A stretch of 64,000 bases of DNA from a virus. Below, one piece after another: positions 1 through 7,739 of this stretch (the first letter of the stretch is position 1; each line of letters begins with the position of its first letter). The notes below the pieces were generated by a model. It was not told the origin of the DNA, did not search any database, and worked only from the letters and a program-made list of their open reading frames with translations. Location: IMG/VR virus record IMGVR_UViG_3300022602_000036, positions 62,001 through 126,000 of that record; one strand, 5' to 3'. The position numbers and the translations under genes are program-made.

Positions 1-1065
1 CTGATCTTGCCAATTGGCATCAACCCAATCAAATGTAGTTTGAATAGTCTCTTTTGTTTCGTGCGGTAATCCAACAATAAAACTCATTACCCCATGATAT
101 GGAACATATTGTTTGAACCACTGCTTGGCTTCTAACAATCCCTGAGTTAACTTTTCAGTAGGCATGCCTTTGCCTATGCTTTTAGCTGACTGCCAGTTAA
201 GACTTTCTACACCATAGTGATGCATAAAAAATCTCATTCTCAGTAGATGTTCCCAATCTTCACGACGCGACACTAGCAAATCAGGGCGTATGAATCCCAT
301 AAAGGTAGGATTAAAGTTTAAATTTTCAACAGCATCTGCAAATTTAATAATTTTTTCTGTGCGATCATTGAATGTTTCATCAGCGGCATAATAATGGCTG
401 ACTCCCCATTGATCATAATTGTCCTGAAGTTCTTGTTGAAAATCATCTGCGGCTCTAGAATAATCACCTTTGACTCCCAGTATAGGATAAGCGCAGAAGT
501 CACACTTAAATTTACAACCTCGCCCAATCTCAATACCTAGCCATTCAAATTCACGTATAAAATCTCTAGCTTCGTACTGCACACGCAGACTAGACATTGG
601 ATAAGCTGGATAGCTGTGTATGGCATTGATAAATTTCTTGCCGTTGTTCCATAGAGAGTATTTGACTTTGTTATTATTACCCAACAGATGAGCTATTACT
701 TCTAAGATAGCATGTTCGCCATATCCTTCAATGTACCAATCAGCAGGTATAATAATACGTCCTAGGCTTTGCCCGCCCACAACCAGTTTAATTTTAGGAT
801 ATGTTGCCTTAATCCATATAAACAATTTTTGTATTAATGGACTAGAATAAGAAAATGTTGTGCTACACCCAACAAATACTGTGCGATCATTAAGACGTTC
901 GCGACAAAGTTCTTGTAATTCTTCTAAAGTCCAAAATTCAATAAAGTCAATTACTTCGGCATCCCATCCTTGTTCACGTAGCCAAGAGGCTATACGATGA
1001 CCGCCTAGACTTCTGCGATATTCTGGTTGATAAGAGCTTAAATTGAAAATTAACGTATGGTGCAC
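1..1065 (-). CDS. B12-binding/radical SAM domain protein, 3' end cut off
   Basis: An open frame of 355 codons runs from a GTG at 1065 to the left window edge, so the C terminus is missing. Residues about 20-130 look like a cobalamin-binding-type Rossmann domain (VFVGCSTTFSY, KLVVGGQS). A radical SAM core follows, with the 4Fe-4S motif C184-x3-C188-x2-C191 in GRGCKFKCDFC. Enzymes of this architecture cleave S-adenosylmethionine to start radical chemistry, often methylation; the substrate is unknown. The frame starts 8 nt after the stop of the upstream minus-strand gene, so the two are probably co-transcribed. No ATG lies near the N terminus, so the GTG start is a choice by position. A second B12/radical SAM gene lies at 46811-48790. 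Confidence 0.8.
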   Translation of the reverse strand, partial: MHHTLIFNLSSYQPEYRRSLGGHRIASWLREQGWDAEVIDFIEFWTLEELQELCRERLNDRTVFVGCSTTFSYSSPLIQKLFIWIKATYPKIKLVVGGQSLGRIIIPADWYIEGYGEHAILEVIAHLLGNNNKVKYSLWNNGKKFINAIHSYPAYPMSSLRVQYEARDFIREFEWLGIEIGRGCKFKCDFCAYPILGVKGDYSRAADDFQQELQDNYDQWGVSHYYAADETFNDRTEKIIKFADAVENLNFNPTFMGFIRPDLLVSRREDWEHLLRMRFFMHHYGVESLNWQSAKSIGKGMPTEKLTQGLLEAKQWFKQYVPYHGVMSFIVGLPHETKETIQTTFDWVDANWQDQ

Positions 1066-1073
1066 ACTAGTAT

Positions 1074-2126
1074 TTAAACTATAATTGCGCCAAGAGAATT
1101 TAAAAATTCTCCATACCAATCAGTACCTAACATCAAACTTTGGTTATGCTTTGTTATTGGACTAATTTTAGCTAAAAGTTCTTTCTGAGGTTGACCAGCT
1201 AAGAATTTTATCTGTTCACCAATCATTTGGCATCTGATTTTATAATCAGGTTCTAGATCATAACTTTCATCTATGACCGTGTCAAATGTACGAAATCCCA
1301 ATGCACGTAAGTTACGTAGATAGTATTGATTGCTGGCCACTAAAAATAACCTTTCAGCTAGAATAGGTTTGACGATTTTTTCAGTGTTAAAGGTAAAGCG
1401 ATTATCAATCCCCCATGTTTCTGCTACTACTGTGTAGGCTGTTTGGTTATAAATGCTCAATGGAATGATCTGGCTTAATGAAATTATTTGATTGTAGTAT
1501 TTTACTGGGCGTATAGTATGCCTAATAGGCCAATCAGGAATTTCTAATCCTTCACTTTCCCATTGCCACTCAGTGGCGGATTTTTCTTGAAAACTTTCTG
1601 TTATACTAGATATATAGGTTAGAATAACTTTGTCATCTAGGTTATTGTGTTTGATATAAGAAAATATTTCATCACGATGTTTTCTTTCTTGTCCTAATAA
1701 TATGTCAAAATATTTAGGTTTAGCAGTATAAGGAGTTAACTTGTCTAGTAGAAACTGATTATTTTTATAAAACAACGTAGTAGACTCAAACCAATGATGG
1801 TAGTGATAGTAGGTAGCATGATCTAGTTTGAAATTTAAATCACCATTTAAGAACAGGACTATTTTAGGGCGATCAAACTTTTCAATGAAATCTACAGTGA
1901 CATCGTGTAGTTCTGTGACCAGTAGTATTATCTGCTCACTAGAATCATATATTTGGTTGAAAGTTTCTTCTAAATGATCAAAATCTGAATACCTAGGAAA
2001 GGGCGCATGAAATACTGCGGTTTTTGGCCCTGGCGAATCCATATAAACATTAATATTTTTTACTATGGTAATGTTAGGTAATTCTGCCCAACTATCGCAA
2101 ACACTGGTATCACTATAGATAATCAT
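1074..2126 (-). CDS. Glycosyltransferase-like phage protein
   Basis: This encodes 350 aa from the ATG at 2126 (MIIYSDTSVCDSW). An upstream in-frame start at 2183 would run through the divergent promoter at 2150-2178 and is less likely. The C-terminal third carries FNTEKIVKPILAERLFLVAS and LRALGFRTFDTVIDESYD. I recall this pattern from phage proteins related to fucosyl/glycosyltransferases, where the EK..KPI segment lies in the nucleotide-sugar domain. There is no signal peptide or membrane segment. No ribosome binding site precedes the ATG; an AT-rich ATTAAATA stretch lies 5 nt upstream. The activity is inferred from pattern only. Confidence 0.6.
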   Translation of the reverse strand: MIIYSDTSVCDSWAELPNITIVKNINVYMDSPGPKTAVFHAPFPRYSDFDHLEETFNQIYDSSEQIILLVTELHDVTVDFIEKFDRPKIVLFLNGDLNFKLDHATYYHYHHWFESTTLFYKNNQFLLDKLTPYTAKPKYFDILLGQERKHRDEIFSYIKHNNLDDKVILTYISSITESFQEKSATEWQWESEGLEIPDWPIRHTIRPVKYYNQIISLSQIIPLSIYNQTAYTVVAETWGIDNRFTFNTEKIVKPILAERLFLVASNQYYLRNLRALGFRTFDTVIDESYDLEPDYKIRCQMIGEQIKFLAGQPQKELLAKISPITKHNQSLMLGTDWYGEFLNSLGAIIV

Positions 2127-2149
2127 TTTAATATTTAATGAAATTTTGG

Positions 2150-2178
2150 TTGACACAACCATAAACTGATAGTATAAT
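2150..2178 (+). promoter_or_regulatory. Sigma70-type promoter
   Basis: TTGACA at 2150-2155 and TATAAT at 2173-2178 are separated by 17 bp. Transcription would start near 2185, upstream of the gene at 2212. It is preceded by the ATTTTGG block also seen at 4903, 5252 and 5841. Confidence 0.85.
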
Positions 2179-2211
2179 AACACTTATGTTTTTAAGTATG
2201 AAAGGTCAATC

Positions 2212-2628
2212 ATGGGTTTAGACATGTATGCTTACGTTGCTGCCAAAGCAGGTCAAAATAGTGAATATTGGGACACCTGTGAGTTCAACGAAGAAACTGG
2301 TGAGTATGTTAATCCCAAAGTAAGTAAACCTATTGAAATCGCCTACTGGCGCAAGCATCCAAACCTACATGGTTGGATGTACAATCTCTGGGTCAGTAAA
2401 GGCAATGAAGGTGAGTTCAACGGTGATGAACTAGAGCTGACCTGGGAAGACATTGACCAACTTGAAGAAGATCTCAAACGAGGTCGTGTTAAAGGTGTTG
2501 AAGCAACGGGGTTCTTCTGGGGTGATCCAAGTGATGATTACTACTACGAAGATGATTTAAAATTTATCAAGGAGGCACGCAGCCAGTTGTTCTTAGGCCT
2601 AAAAGTGTTTTATAATAGTTCATGGTAG
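2212..2628 (+). CDS. Conserved phage protein, MGLDMY family
   Basis: 138 aa. The N terminus MGLDMYAYV and the aromatic-rich core (EIAYWRKHPNLHGWM, WVSKGNEGEFN) match a small phage family that I recognise by its MGLDMY start but whose function is unknown. The protein is acidic and has no membrane segment. It is the first gene after a strong sigma70-type promoter, which suggests early expression. It overlaps the next gene by 7 nt. Confidence 0.7.
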   Translation: MGLDMYAYVAAKAGQNSEYWDTCEFNEETGEYVNPKVSKPIEIAYWRKHPNLHGWMYNLWVSKGNEGEFNGDELELTWEDIDQLEEDLKRGRVKGVEATGFFWGDPSDDYYYEDDLKFIKEARSQLFLGLKVFYNSSW

Positions 2629-2819
2629 ATAAAAATAAATTAGAAGAATTACAGACCCAAATTGGGCTAGTACACGATATCATCAGACACACTGATGTTA
2701 AAGATCCTCGTATGGAAAGTCTGCGAGGACTTTTAGCTACAATGTATCAGAAGTTAAGTGAGTTAGAACCGCCCAGAGATAAATTAGATAAACCGCTACT
2801 AAGTGAAGACAGCCTATGA
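2622..2819 (+). CDS. Small hypothetical protein
   Basis: 65 aa, mostly helical, with charged residues (KNKLEELQTQIGLVHDIIRHTD). I do not recognise the family. It overlaps both neighbours (7 nt upstream, ATGA downstream), which indicates translational coupling in the 2212-4875 operon. Confidence 0.65.
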   Translation: MVDKNKLEELQTQIGLVHDIIRHTDVKDPRMESLRGLLATMYQKLSELEPPRDKLDKPLLSEDSL

Positions 2820-3082
2820 CCGTAAAAGAAATCCAAATAAACGACGACTTCGTGTACAATAACGAAGAAGAAGCCGAAATGGGGCAGTTACATGCCATCC
2901 ACAACAACATGAATGCTATCGCTAACGTGCGCCGCCAATTAGAACAGCAAGCGGCGCAACCAAGCCTTACGCACTGTGAAGAGTGCGGAGATGAAATTCC
3001 AGAAAAGCGTAGGTCAGCTATTCGCGGAGTCAAGCTCTGCGTATTTTGTCAAGAATTACAAGAACGAACAAAAGGAAGATAA
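2816..3082 (+). CDS. TraR/DksA-type zinc finger protein
   Basis: 88 aa. The C-terminal half has C54-x2-C57 ... C75-x2-C78 (HCEECGDEIPEKRR ... GVKLCVFCQE), the four-cysteine zinc finger of the TraR/DksA family. Short phage and plasmid TraR proteins bind the RNA polymerase secondary channel and mimic DksA plus ppGpp. The N-terminal part (about 50 aa) is acidic and helical, with the DD and EEEAE residues expected at the tip of such proteins. A role in redirecting host transcription is plausible. It overlaps its upstream gene (ATGA) and abuts clpP. Confidence 0.75.
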   Translation: MTVKEIQINDDFVYNNEEEAEMGQLHAIHNNMNAIANVRRQLEQQAAQPSLTHCEECGDEIPEKRRSAIRGVKLCVFCQELQERTKGR

Positions 3083-3703
3083 ATGTCAAATTTAGTCCCA
3101 ATGGTAGTAGAACGTACAAGTCAAGGCGAACGTGCCTATGACATTTATTCACGTCTACTTAAAGATCGTATCGTGATGTTAGATACTGATGTTAATGAAC
3201 ATACAGCCAGTTCAATCGTAGCACAGATGTTATACCTAGAAGCAGAAAATTCAGAAGCAGACATCTTATTCTATATCAACAGTCCAGGTGGCAGTGTAAC
3301 TGCTGGCTTGGCTATCTATGATACTATGCAGTTTATCCGTCCAGATGTGCGTACTATTGTTCTTGGGCAGGCATGTAGTATGGGTAGTTTCCTTGCTCAA
3401 GCAGGTCATCCAGGCAAGCGTTTTGTCTTACCAGAAGCACGTACAATGATCCATCGTGTTAGTTCAGGTACTCCTGGCACACGTGGTAGTGTACACGTAC
3501 AAGATCTACAGTTTGAAGATGCTAAACGTAGTTTTGAAGAAAGTGTGCGCATTAACAAACGTCTAACTGAACTCTATGTCAAACATAATACGCAAGGTAA
3601 GACCTACGAAGAATTGTTTGACACTATGAAGTTTGATACATTCTTATCAGCAGAAGAAGCAGTGGCCTATGGGCTTGCTGACGAGGTGATTACAAAAAGA
3701 TAA
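3083..3703 (+). CDS. clpP: ATP-dependent Clp protease proteolytic subunit ClpP
   Basis: 206 aa, a full-length ClpP. The serine protease triad is visible: S99 in [10 protein letters not shown]124 in TMIHR and D185 in [11 protein letters not shown]. The oxyanion-hole segment is SPGGS at 67-71. ClpP forms a 14-subunit barrel that degrades proteins fed in by ClpA or ClpX. The same window encodes a ClpA-like unfoldase at 55734 and a tmRNA at 7600, so it may be part of a phage tag-and-degrade route. It starts directly after the zinc-finger gene (AGGAAG ribosome binding site) and its stop overlaps the next start (TAATG). Confidence 0.96.
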   Translation: MSNLVPMVVERTSQGERAYDIYSRLLKDRIVMLDTDVNEHTASSIVAQMLYLEAENSEADILFYINSPGGSVTAGLAIYDTMQFIRPDVRTIVLGQACSMGSFLAQAGHPGKRFVLPEARTMIHRVSSGTPGTRGSVHVQDLQFEDAKRSFEESVRINKRLTELYVKHNTQGKTYEELFDTMKFDTFLSAEEAVAYGLADEVITKR

Positions 3704-4875
3704 TGTTTTTTCACATTAGCAAAACTGCACAGACTAATTTTAAACATAACTATCAAACTGATCATTTTGTTATAAATTTAGATGATGGGTGGACACAGGT
3801 ACAAGACTACCACGGTGATCTTGTATGGTACAAGGGATATTTAGACAACGCAGATCTAAGTCATTTTGCTGTAAGAATCAGTGAAGAAATATCTCCCACC
3901 CATAGCGGCAATTTTTGTATTATCAAAGTCACTGACAGTGGCCTGCTGATAAGAACTGATAATCTCAGAAGTTTTCCAATTTGGTATGACTATGATCTTG
4001 GATTAACAAATCTGAGAGAAATAGGCAAGTTGCAGTACACTGATGGAATAGTTGGTCTTACCAATAACCTAGAATTAATCCATACTGCATTTGACCCAAT
4101 TGGCTCAATTGACGATTCGCCTGTGTCATTTGATCAGGCAGTTGATCAAATTGACCTTATACTGAAATCAAAAGTTCAACAGTTTATTGAATACAATAGA
4201 CTGCCTTTGCGTGTATTTTTAAGTGGTGGCGTGGATACCGCTCTGCTGTTTTCATATATAAAAAACTACACTGACGACTACCATATAGTTACAAATGGGT
4301 ATATAGAACACGATTATTTTTATCTTAAAAATCACGGGCATTTGAGTAGATTTTGGGCATATAACCAAATTCACTATTGGGCAGAAAATTGTGTGTTGGC
4401 CAGCGGAGCTCCTGGTGATGAATTTACTGCCAGAAATCCTGTAACAGTTGATCAGCTATTGCAGGCCCACGGCTCTTCATTTGTCAAAGTAATGTCTGAG
4501 GAAAGATTTAAAAATAGTCTTAATTATGATTTTTTTAAACGTAGTTACATAGAAAAATTATCCAACACACCCGCACAATCTGCAACACTAGCCGAAGCTA
4601 TAAAACAGTGTTGCGAATACAATGCCAATGACTGGCAACACTGGCATTTAGGAAAAACATTAACTTGGACTCCGTTCAGAGATATGAATATGTTTAAGTT
4701 AGTGGCCAGACTGCCCTTAGAAGATCTCAAACACCAACTAATGGATAGTAGTATTCAAATTGAATTAATACGTAGAAATAGTCCAGAACTGTTGTCTGTA
4801 CTTTCATCTCAAAAAAATGCCCTAAATTACATGGAAAATGTAGTTGGCTATCTACAAAAAATCAAAGACTTATAA
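3703..4875 (+). CDS. Asparagine-synthetase-like PP-loop protein
   Basis: 390 aa. Residues 174-179 (SGGVDT) in LRVFLSGGVDTALLF form the PP-loop that binds ATP in asparagine synthetases and related amidotransferases. The N-terminal ~130 aa resemble the lid/glutaminase-like region in position, but there is no N-terminal Cys2, so glutamine hydrolysis is unlikely. Phages and surface-polysaccharide clusters carry such proteins; the substrate here is unknown. It overlaps clpP by one base. Confidence 0.75.
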   Translation: MFFHISKTAQTNFKHNYQTDHFVINLDDGWTQVQDYHGDLVWYKGYLDNADLSHFAVRISEEISPTHSGNFCIIKVTDSGLLIRTDNLRSFPIWYDYDLGLTNLREIGKLQYTDGIVGLTNNLELIHTAFDPIGSIDDSPVSFDQAVDQIDLILKSKVQQFIEYNRLPLRVFLSGGVDTALLFSYIKNYTDDYHIVTNGYIEHDYFYLKNHGHLSRFWAYNQIHYWAENCVLASGAPGDEFTARNPVTVDQLLQAHGSSFVKVMSEERFKNSLNYDFFKRSYIEKLSNTPAQSATLAEAIKQCCEYNANDWQHWHLGKTLTWTPFRDMNMFKLVARLPLEDLKHQLMDSSIQIELIRRNSPELLSVLSSQKNALNYMENVVGYLQKIKDL

Positions 4876-4909
4876 GTCACTGATATTTTCCCTTTTCTGC
4901 TGATTTTGG

Positions 4910-4938
4910 TTGACTTTTTGGTTAAGTGACTGTATAAT
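4910..4938 (+). promoter_or_regulatory. Sigma70-type promoter
   Basis: TTGACT at 4910-4915 and TATAAT at 4933-4938 are separated by 17 bp. The spacer contains TTTTTGGTTAA, shared with the promoter at 5259. It drives the gene at 4970. Confidence 0.88.
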
Positions 4939-4969
4939 ATACACATATTAACAATAAGGAACTAGACAA

Positions 4970-5245
4970 ATGCAACTAATTAAACATGATTATCAAGTAG
5001 GCGATGATGTTAGTTACGGTTTCAATGGTGATTGGTATTACGCAGGTAAGGTTGCTCGTATCACTAAAAAGTATCTGACTACATTCACAGGCCATAAGTT
5101 TTATCTAAAAGAATTCCGTTCACGTGTGTATGACTCTGCTACATTTGACTATGTAGATGTTATGAAAGAATACTTTGTCAGTGTGGGCAATGGCACTTGG
5201 ACACTTACCAAAGGCCGCAAAGAAGAGTTGAACCCACACTTTTAA
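4970..5245 (+). CDS. Small hypothetical phage protein
   Basis: 91 aa, rich in aromatic residues (DVSYGFNGDWYYAGKVARITKKY, GNGTWTLTKGRKEE). The first half looks like a small beta-barrel, but I do not recognise a family. It is a single gene between two sigma70-type promoters, with an AAGGAA ribosome binding site before the ATG. Confidence 0.7.
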   Translation: MQLIKHDYQVGDDVSYGFNGDWYYAGKVARITKKYLTTFTGHKFYLKEFRSRVYDSATFDYVDVMKEYFVSVGNGTWTLTKGRKEELNPHF

Positions 5246-5258
5246 GATTAGATTTTGG

Positions 5259-5287
5259 TTGACTTTTTGGTTAAAAGAATGTATAAT
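5259..5287 (+). promoter_or_regulatory. Sigma70-type promoter
   Basis: TTGACT at 5259-5264 and TATAAT at 5282-5287 are separated by 17 bp. Its upstream half is nearly identical to the promoter at 4910. It drives 5321-5841. Confidence 0.88.
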
Positions 5288-5320
5288 GTTACACATACAC
5301 TAACAACACAGGAGCAATAA

Positions 5321-5641
5321 ATGGACATTCAAGCTATTAAAAATGAAGCACAAACAGCCGCAATTACAGCAGAACAAGCATTTATTGCCCAGCATGGTGA
5401 AATGGCCTACTGTGGTTTTGCTTGGGTAGATGTGTTTGTATCGCGTACTAATTCAAAAGAAGCCAAAGCACTAGCTGAAATGGGCTTTAAGAAAAGCTAT
5501 CGTCCAAAAACAATGAACCTATGGACTTGTGGTAGCTACAATGGTCAAAGCATGGATGTTAAAGAAGCAGGTGCACGTGCTTACGCAGATGTGTTAACCA
5601 AACATGGTTTCCGTGCTTACATGGGTTCACGTGCAGACTAA
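5321..5641 (+). CDS. Hypothetical phage protein
   Basis: 106 aa. It has an alpha/beta composition with HGEMAYCGFAWVDVFVSR and a C-terminal KHGFRAYMGSRAD. I do not assign a function. It is preceded by an AGGAG ribosome binding site and followed 14 nt later by another small gene. Confidence 0.7.
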   Translation: MDIQAIKNEAQTAAITAEQAFIAQHGEMAYCGFAWVDVFVSRTNSKEAKALAEMGFKKSYRPKTMNLWTCGSYNGQSMDVKEAGARAYADVLTKHGFRAYMGSRAD

Positions 5642-5655
5642 CTAAGGAGCAAACA

Positions 5656-5841
5656 ATGGATAAGGCAATGAAAGTAATTCAGGGCGTTGGTGAAGTTGGT
5701 ATTGATACAGAAGCAAGTCCGGGTAATGGTCGTTGGTATGTCAAGCACTATGCTACTGGGTATGATGTCTGTGGCTTTGACAGTGAACAAGAAGCCTTAG
5801 ATGAACTTGAATATGTTGAAAATGACACTGTAGCGGTATAA
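5656..5841 (+). CDS. Small hypothetical protein
   Basis: 61 aa (GNGRWYVKHYATGYDVCGFDSEQEALDELE). The pattern resembles a small modifier-like beta-alpha fold, but no family is recognised. AAGGAG precedes the ATG. It is cotranscribed with 5321-5641. Confidence 0.65.
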   Translation: MDKAMKVIQGVGEVGIDTEASPGNGRWYVKHYATGYDVCGFDSEQEALDELEYVENDTVAV

Positions 5842-5847
5842 TTTTGG

Positions 5848-5876
5848 TTGACAATCAAATCAAAAGGTGCTATAAT
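5848..5876 (+). promoter_or_regulatory. Sigma70-type promoter giving a probable leaderless mRNA
   Basis: TTGACA at 5848-5853 and TATAAT at 5871-5876 are separated by 17 bp, with an extended -10 TG. The ATG at 5883 lies 6 nt after the -10 box, at the expected transcription start, so there is no room for a leader. Confidence 0.82.
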
Positions 5877-5882
5877 AGCTTT

Positions 5883-6089
5883 ATGAAATACAATAATTTA
5901 ACAAGAATTTGTGGTGGCAACATCACTCCGCAGGCACTCAAAGGAGTGTTTGCTGATCTAGAATTTCAAACTACTGCCGTAAAGCAAGAGTTTTGGGAGT
6001 ACATGTTTGAGATGGGTGAAGCCTTTGGAGACATTCAAAGCTTCGTAGTTCAAGATAGACAACAACAAGAAGGAGTAGTAAATGTTTAA
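5883..6089 (+). CDS. Small hypothetical protein, likely leaderless mRNA
   Basis: 68 aa (MKYNNLTRICGGNITPQALKG...). The start is set by the promoter: upstream in-frame codons lie inside the -35/-10 region, so the ATG at 5883 is the first possible codon of the transcript. There is no ribosome binding site. It is helical and acidic, with no recognised family. It overlaps the next gene by 8 nt. Confidence 0.65.
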   Translation: MKYNNLTRICGGNITPQALKGVFADLEFQTTAVKQEFWEYMFEMGEAFGDIQSFVVQDRQQQEGVVNV

Positions 6090-6393
6090 AGTAACAGGTA
6101 TTTCAACGTTAAATGGTAAGACCAAGGTTCGTTTTGCTAATGATCTAGTTAGCCGTGTTAAAATCTTAAACAAAGATGGTCACACAGACATTAACCTTAT
6201 CGAGTTACCAACAGCTATGTCTAAGTTAGACGCTGTAAACTACTTGAAAACCACAGACCTTTACAGTAAATTTGCAGCAGCAATTGACGCGGCAGATGAA
6301 AAGTATGCAGGTCTTGGCACTGTTAAAGTTACTAAGCCTAGCCTAGAAGCAATCAAGGCTCGTGCTGGTATCACTGAAACAGAAGCTGCCTGA
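6082..6393 (+). CDS. Small hypothetical phage protein
   Basis: 103 aa. It begins with a small beta-strand segment (MFKVTGISTLNGKTKVRFANDL) and ends in a helical, alanine-rich tail (GLGTVKVTKPSLEAIKARAG, then ITETEAA). The C-terminal LGTVKV...TEAA pattern resembles the reading frame of the tmRNA tag at 7740-7856. AGAAGGAG precedes the ATG. A strong terminator follows. Confidence 0.68.
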   Translation: MFKVTGISTLNGKTKVRFANDLVSRVKILNKDGHTDINLIELPTAMSKLDAVNYLKTTDLYSKFAAAIDAADEKYAGLGTVKVTKPSLEAIKARAGITETEAA

Positions 6394-6407
6394 GTGGAGC
6401 AGGACCT

Positions 6408-6435
6408 AAAAAGCCCGCTCTGACGCGGGCTTTTT
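6408..6435 (+). terminator. Rho-independent terminator
   Basis: Inverted repeat AAAAAGCCCGC / GCGGGCTTTTT with a 6-nt loop, followed by ATTTT. It ends the 5848 transcript. Confidence 0.9.
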
Positions 6436-6504
6436 ATTTTAGAGTAAATACTGGTGTAAGCGATCTCTTCATAATGATCTGACCGCTAATATGAGGAGAG
6501 TAAA

Positions 6505-6909
6505 ATGCTTAAACACTTAGCGGTTATCAGTCTTTTTGTGTCTTCTACAGCATTAGCAGACACAGTAGTTCAAGAATTATACATGCCTAATGACGCAGGT
6601 GGTTATGTAACGTTAACCATGGATGAATGCAAGTTGGGTGACAGAGTCAAAAAAGATTATCCTTTCCGAACCTATGCTACAGAAGATGAAGAAGGTAAGA
6701 TCAAGCATGAAGGGTGTTGGATACGTCCAAGCACAGATGATGCACCAAAGGTTCAGGGTATGACTATTATTCCGTTGGTTAATACCTATTGGGAAGGTGG
6801 CGATCGTGCTACATTCCAAGCCAGCCAATTTGGACCAATTAAACAGCGTTGGGATTTTAAGCTACCCCCAATAGAAGTTAAGCCAGAACATATACCAAAT
6901 TCAATTTAA
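6505..6909 (+). CDS. Exported hypothetical protein
   Basis: 134 aa with an N-terminal signal peptide (MLKHLAVISLFVSSTALA, cleavage before DTV). The mature part has two cysteines (DECKLGD, EGCWIRPS), which could form a disulfide in the periplasm. No family is recognised. A phage product sent to the host envelope could act in exclusion or lysis control, but that is speculation. GAGGAG precedes the ATG. Confidence 0.72.
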   Translation: MLKHLAVISLFVSSTALADTVVQELYMPNDAGGYVTLTMDECKLGDRVKKDYPFRTYATEDEEGKIKHEGCWIRPSTDDAPKVQGMTIIPLVNTYWEGGDRATFQASQFGPIKQRWDFKLPPIEVKPEHIPNSI

Positions 6910-6911
6910 TG

Positions 6912-6927
6912 TATGGGCATACCCATA
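6912..6927. repeat. Small hairpin
   Basis: TATGGG-CATA-CCCATA is a perfect 6-bp stem with a 4-nt loop, between the exported-protein gene and the late-type promoter. It may be a transcript end or a processing site. Confidence 0.4.
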
Positions 6928-6931
6928 TGAT

Positions 6932-6939
6932 AATAAATA
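6932..6939 (+). promoter_or_regulatory. T4-type late promoter motif
   Basis: AATAAATA, 4 nt before the ATG at 6944. The spacing suggests a leaderless or near-leaderless message. Confidence 0.45.
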
Positions 6940-6943
6940 TGGT

Positions 6944-7096
6944 ATGGACATTAAAGACTATACTGATGTTGGCGTAACTGAACAGGATTTGAGTAAGGTC
7001 CTCGTCAGTAATGAGCCAACCAACGGTGAACAACAACTTAACAAGGCAACTGGGCAAGTTGAAGTTTACTATAACGGCATGTGGTGCGTACGATGA
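6944..7096 (+). CDS. Small phage protein with YNGMW motif
   Basis: 50 aa (MDIKDYTDVGVTEQDLSKVL ... TGQVEVYYNGMWCVR). The end matches the NxxTxxMEVYDGSMWQ pattern in the protein at 28610, a motif frequent in tail-associated proteins. The stop overlaps the next ATG (ATGA). A late-type AATAAATA lies just upstream, consistent with a virion role. Confidence 0.6.
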   Translation: MDIKDYTDVGVTEQDLSKVLVSNEPTNGEQQLNKATGQVEVYYNGMWCVR

Positions 7097-7203
7097 CTTT
7101 TGGCGAAATATTTACTGTTGGGGTAGTGGTGATTATCGTCTGTGTCATGCTAGATGAATTTTTAACAGCCTATGAAGAATACATGGGCAGTGATGACGAA
7201 TAG
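7093..7203 (+). CDS. Small single-pass membrane protein
   Basis: 36 aa (MTFGEIFTVGVVVIIVCVML then an acidic tail EEYMGSDDE). Residues about 7-20 form one membrane segment. It overlaps the preceding gene by ATGA, which supports its being translated. Function unknown. Confidence 0.55.
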   Translation: MTFGEIFTVGVVVIIVCVMLDEFLTAYEEYMGSDDE

Positions 7204-7269
7204 AGATTAACATGAAAACAATGTACATGGAGACTGTTATGCGATCGTAAACTTTACGAGGAGCATAAT

Positions 7270-7587
7270 ATGTCTAGAACACGTAGACGTAAGCGTGGCG
7301 ACCACACTGATCTAGCTTGGCAAACTAGAGAAATGATCAAAGTCCCAGGCAGATTAATTTGGGTGCCAATGGACCCAAAAACCAAGCAGTATAAACGAGT
7401 AGTAAACAAGTATCACAGTGATGCAGGCACACATAAGTTTAACAACTGTCCACAAGGATGGTGGGTTAACATGGTAATGCAAAGACCACATCGCCGTGAT
7501 GCTAAAAGAAAAATCCAAAAATGGTTGTTGGATCCAGAGTATGAAGTTATACTAAATGCTAAGGAACCACTTCCATATTGGGATTAA
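7270..7587 (+). CDS. Basic hypothetical phage protein
   Basis: 105 aa, strongly basic at the N terminus (MSRTRRRKRGDHTD) and with PHRRDAKRKIQKWL near the C terminus. This suggests nucleic-acid binding, but no family is recognised. GAGGAG precedes the ATG. It ends 13-15 nt before the tmRNA acceptor segment; the tmRNA promoter may lie inside its 3' end. Confidence 0.68.
   Translation: MSRTRRRKRGDHTDLAWQTREMIKVPGRLIWVPMDPKTKQYKRVVNKYHSDAGTHKFNNCPQGWWVNMVMQRPHRRDAKRKIQKWLLDPEYEVILNAKEPLPYWD
7525..7553 (+). promoter_or_regulatory. Possible promoter for the tmRNA gene
   Basis: TTGTTG at 7525-7530 and TATACT at 7548-7553, 17 bp apart, lie within the end of the preceding gene. The start would fall near 7560, upstream of the acceptor piece. 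Confidence 0.4.
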
Positions 7588-7626
7588 AGAATTGTTGTAT
7601 GAAGCGAGTCCAAAAACGGACAAGAC

Positions 7627-7654
7627 ACGGGTTCGACTCCCGTCGCCTCCACCA
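7627..7654 (+). ncRNA. tmRNA acceptor piece: T arm and CCA end
   Basis: 5-bp T stem (ACGGG/CCCGT) with TTCGACT loop, acceptor strand, discriminator A and encoded CCA. No matching 5' acceptor strand lies upstream, which rules out an ordinary tRNA. The partner lies downstream at 7683-7689. A short GTCC/GGAC hairpin (about 7608-7622) precedes it. Confidence 0.88.
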
Positions 7655-7739
7655 AAGCATTTTTGAAAGAGAGTTTTTCGTTGGGGGTGCCATGGTATCG
7701 ATTGACGGCTTAGTAGGCAAGTGGACAACACAGTAGGCG

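Noticed and set aside
5844-5882. Upstream start for the 68-aa gene at 5883
   Set aside because: These codons overlap the -35 and -10 boxes and would not be in the transcript.
7600-7654. Ordinary tRNA gene at the TTCGACT/CCA segment
   Set aside because: No 5' acceptor strand, D arm or anticodon arm lies upstream; the acceptor partner is downstream at 7683-7689, which fits a permuted tmRNA.
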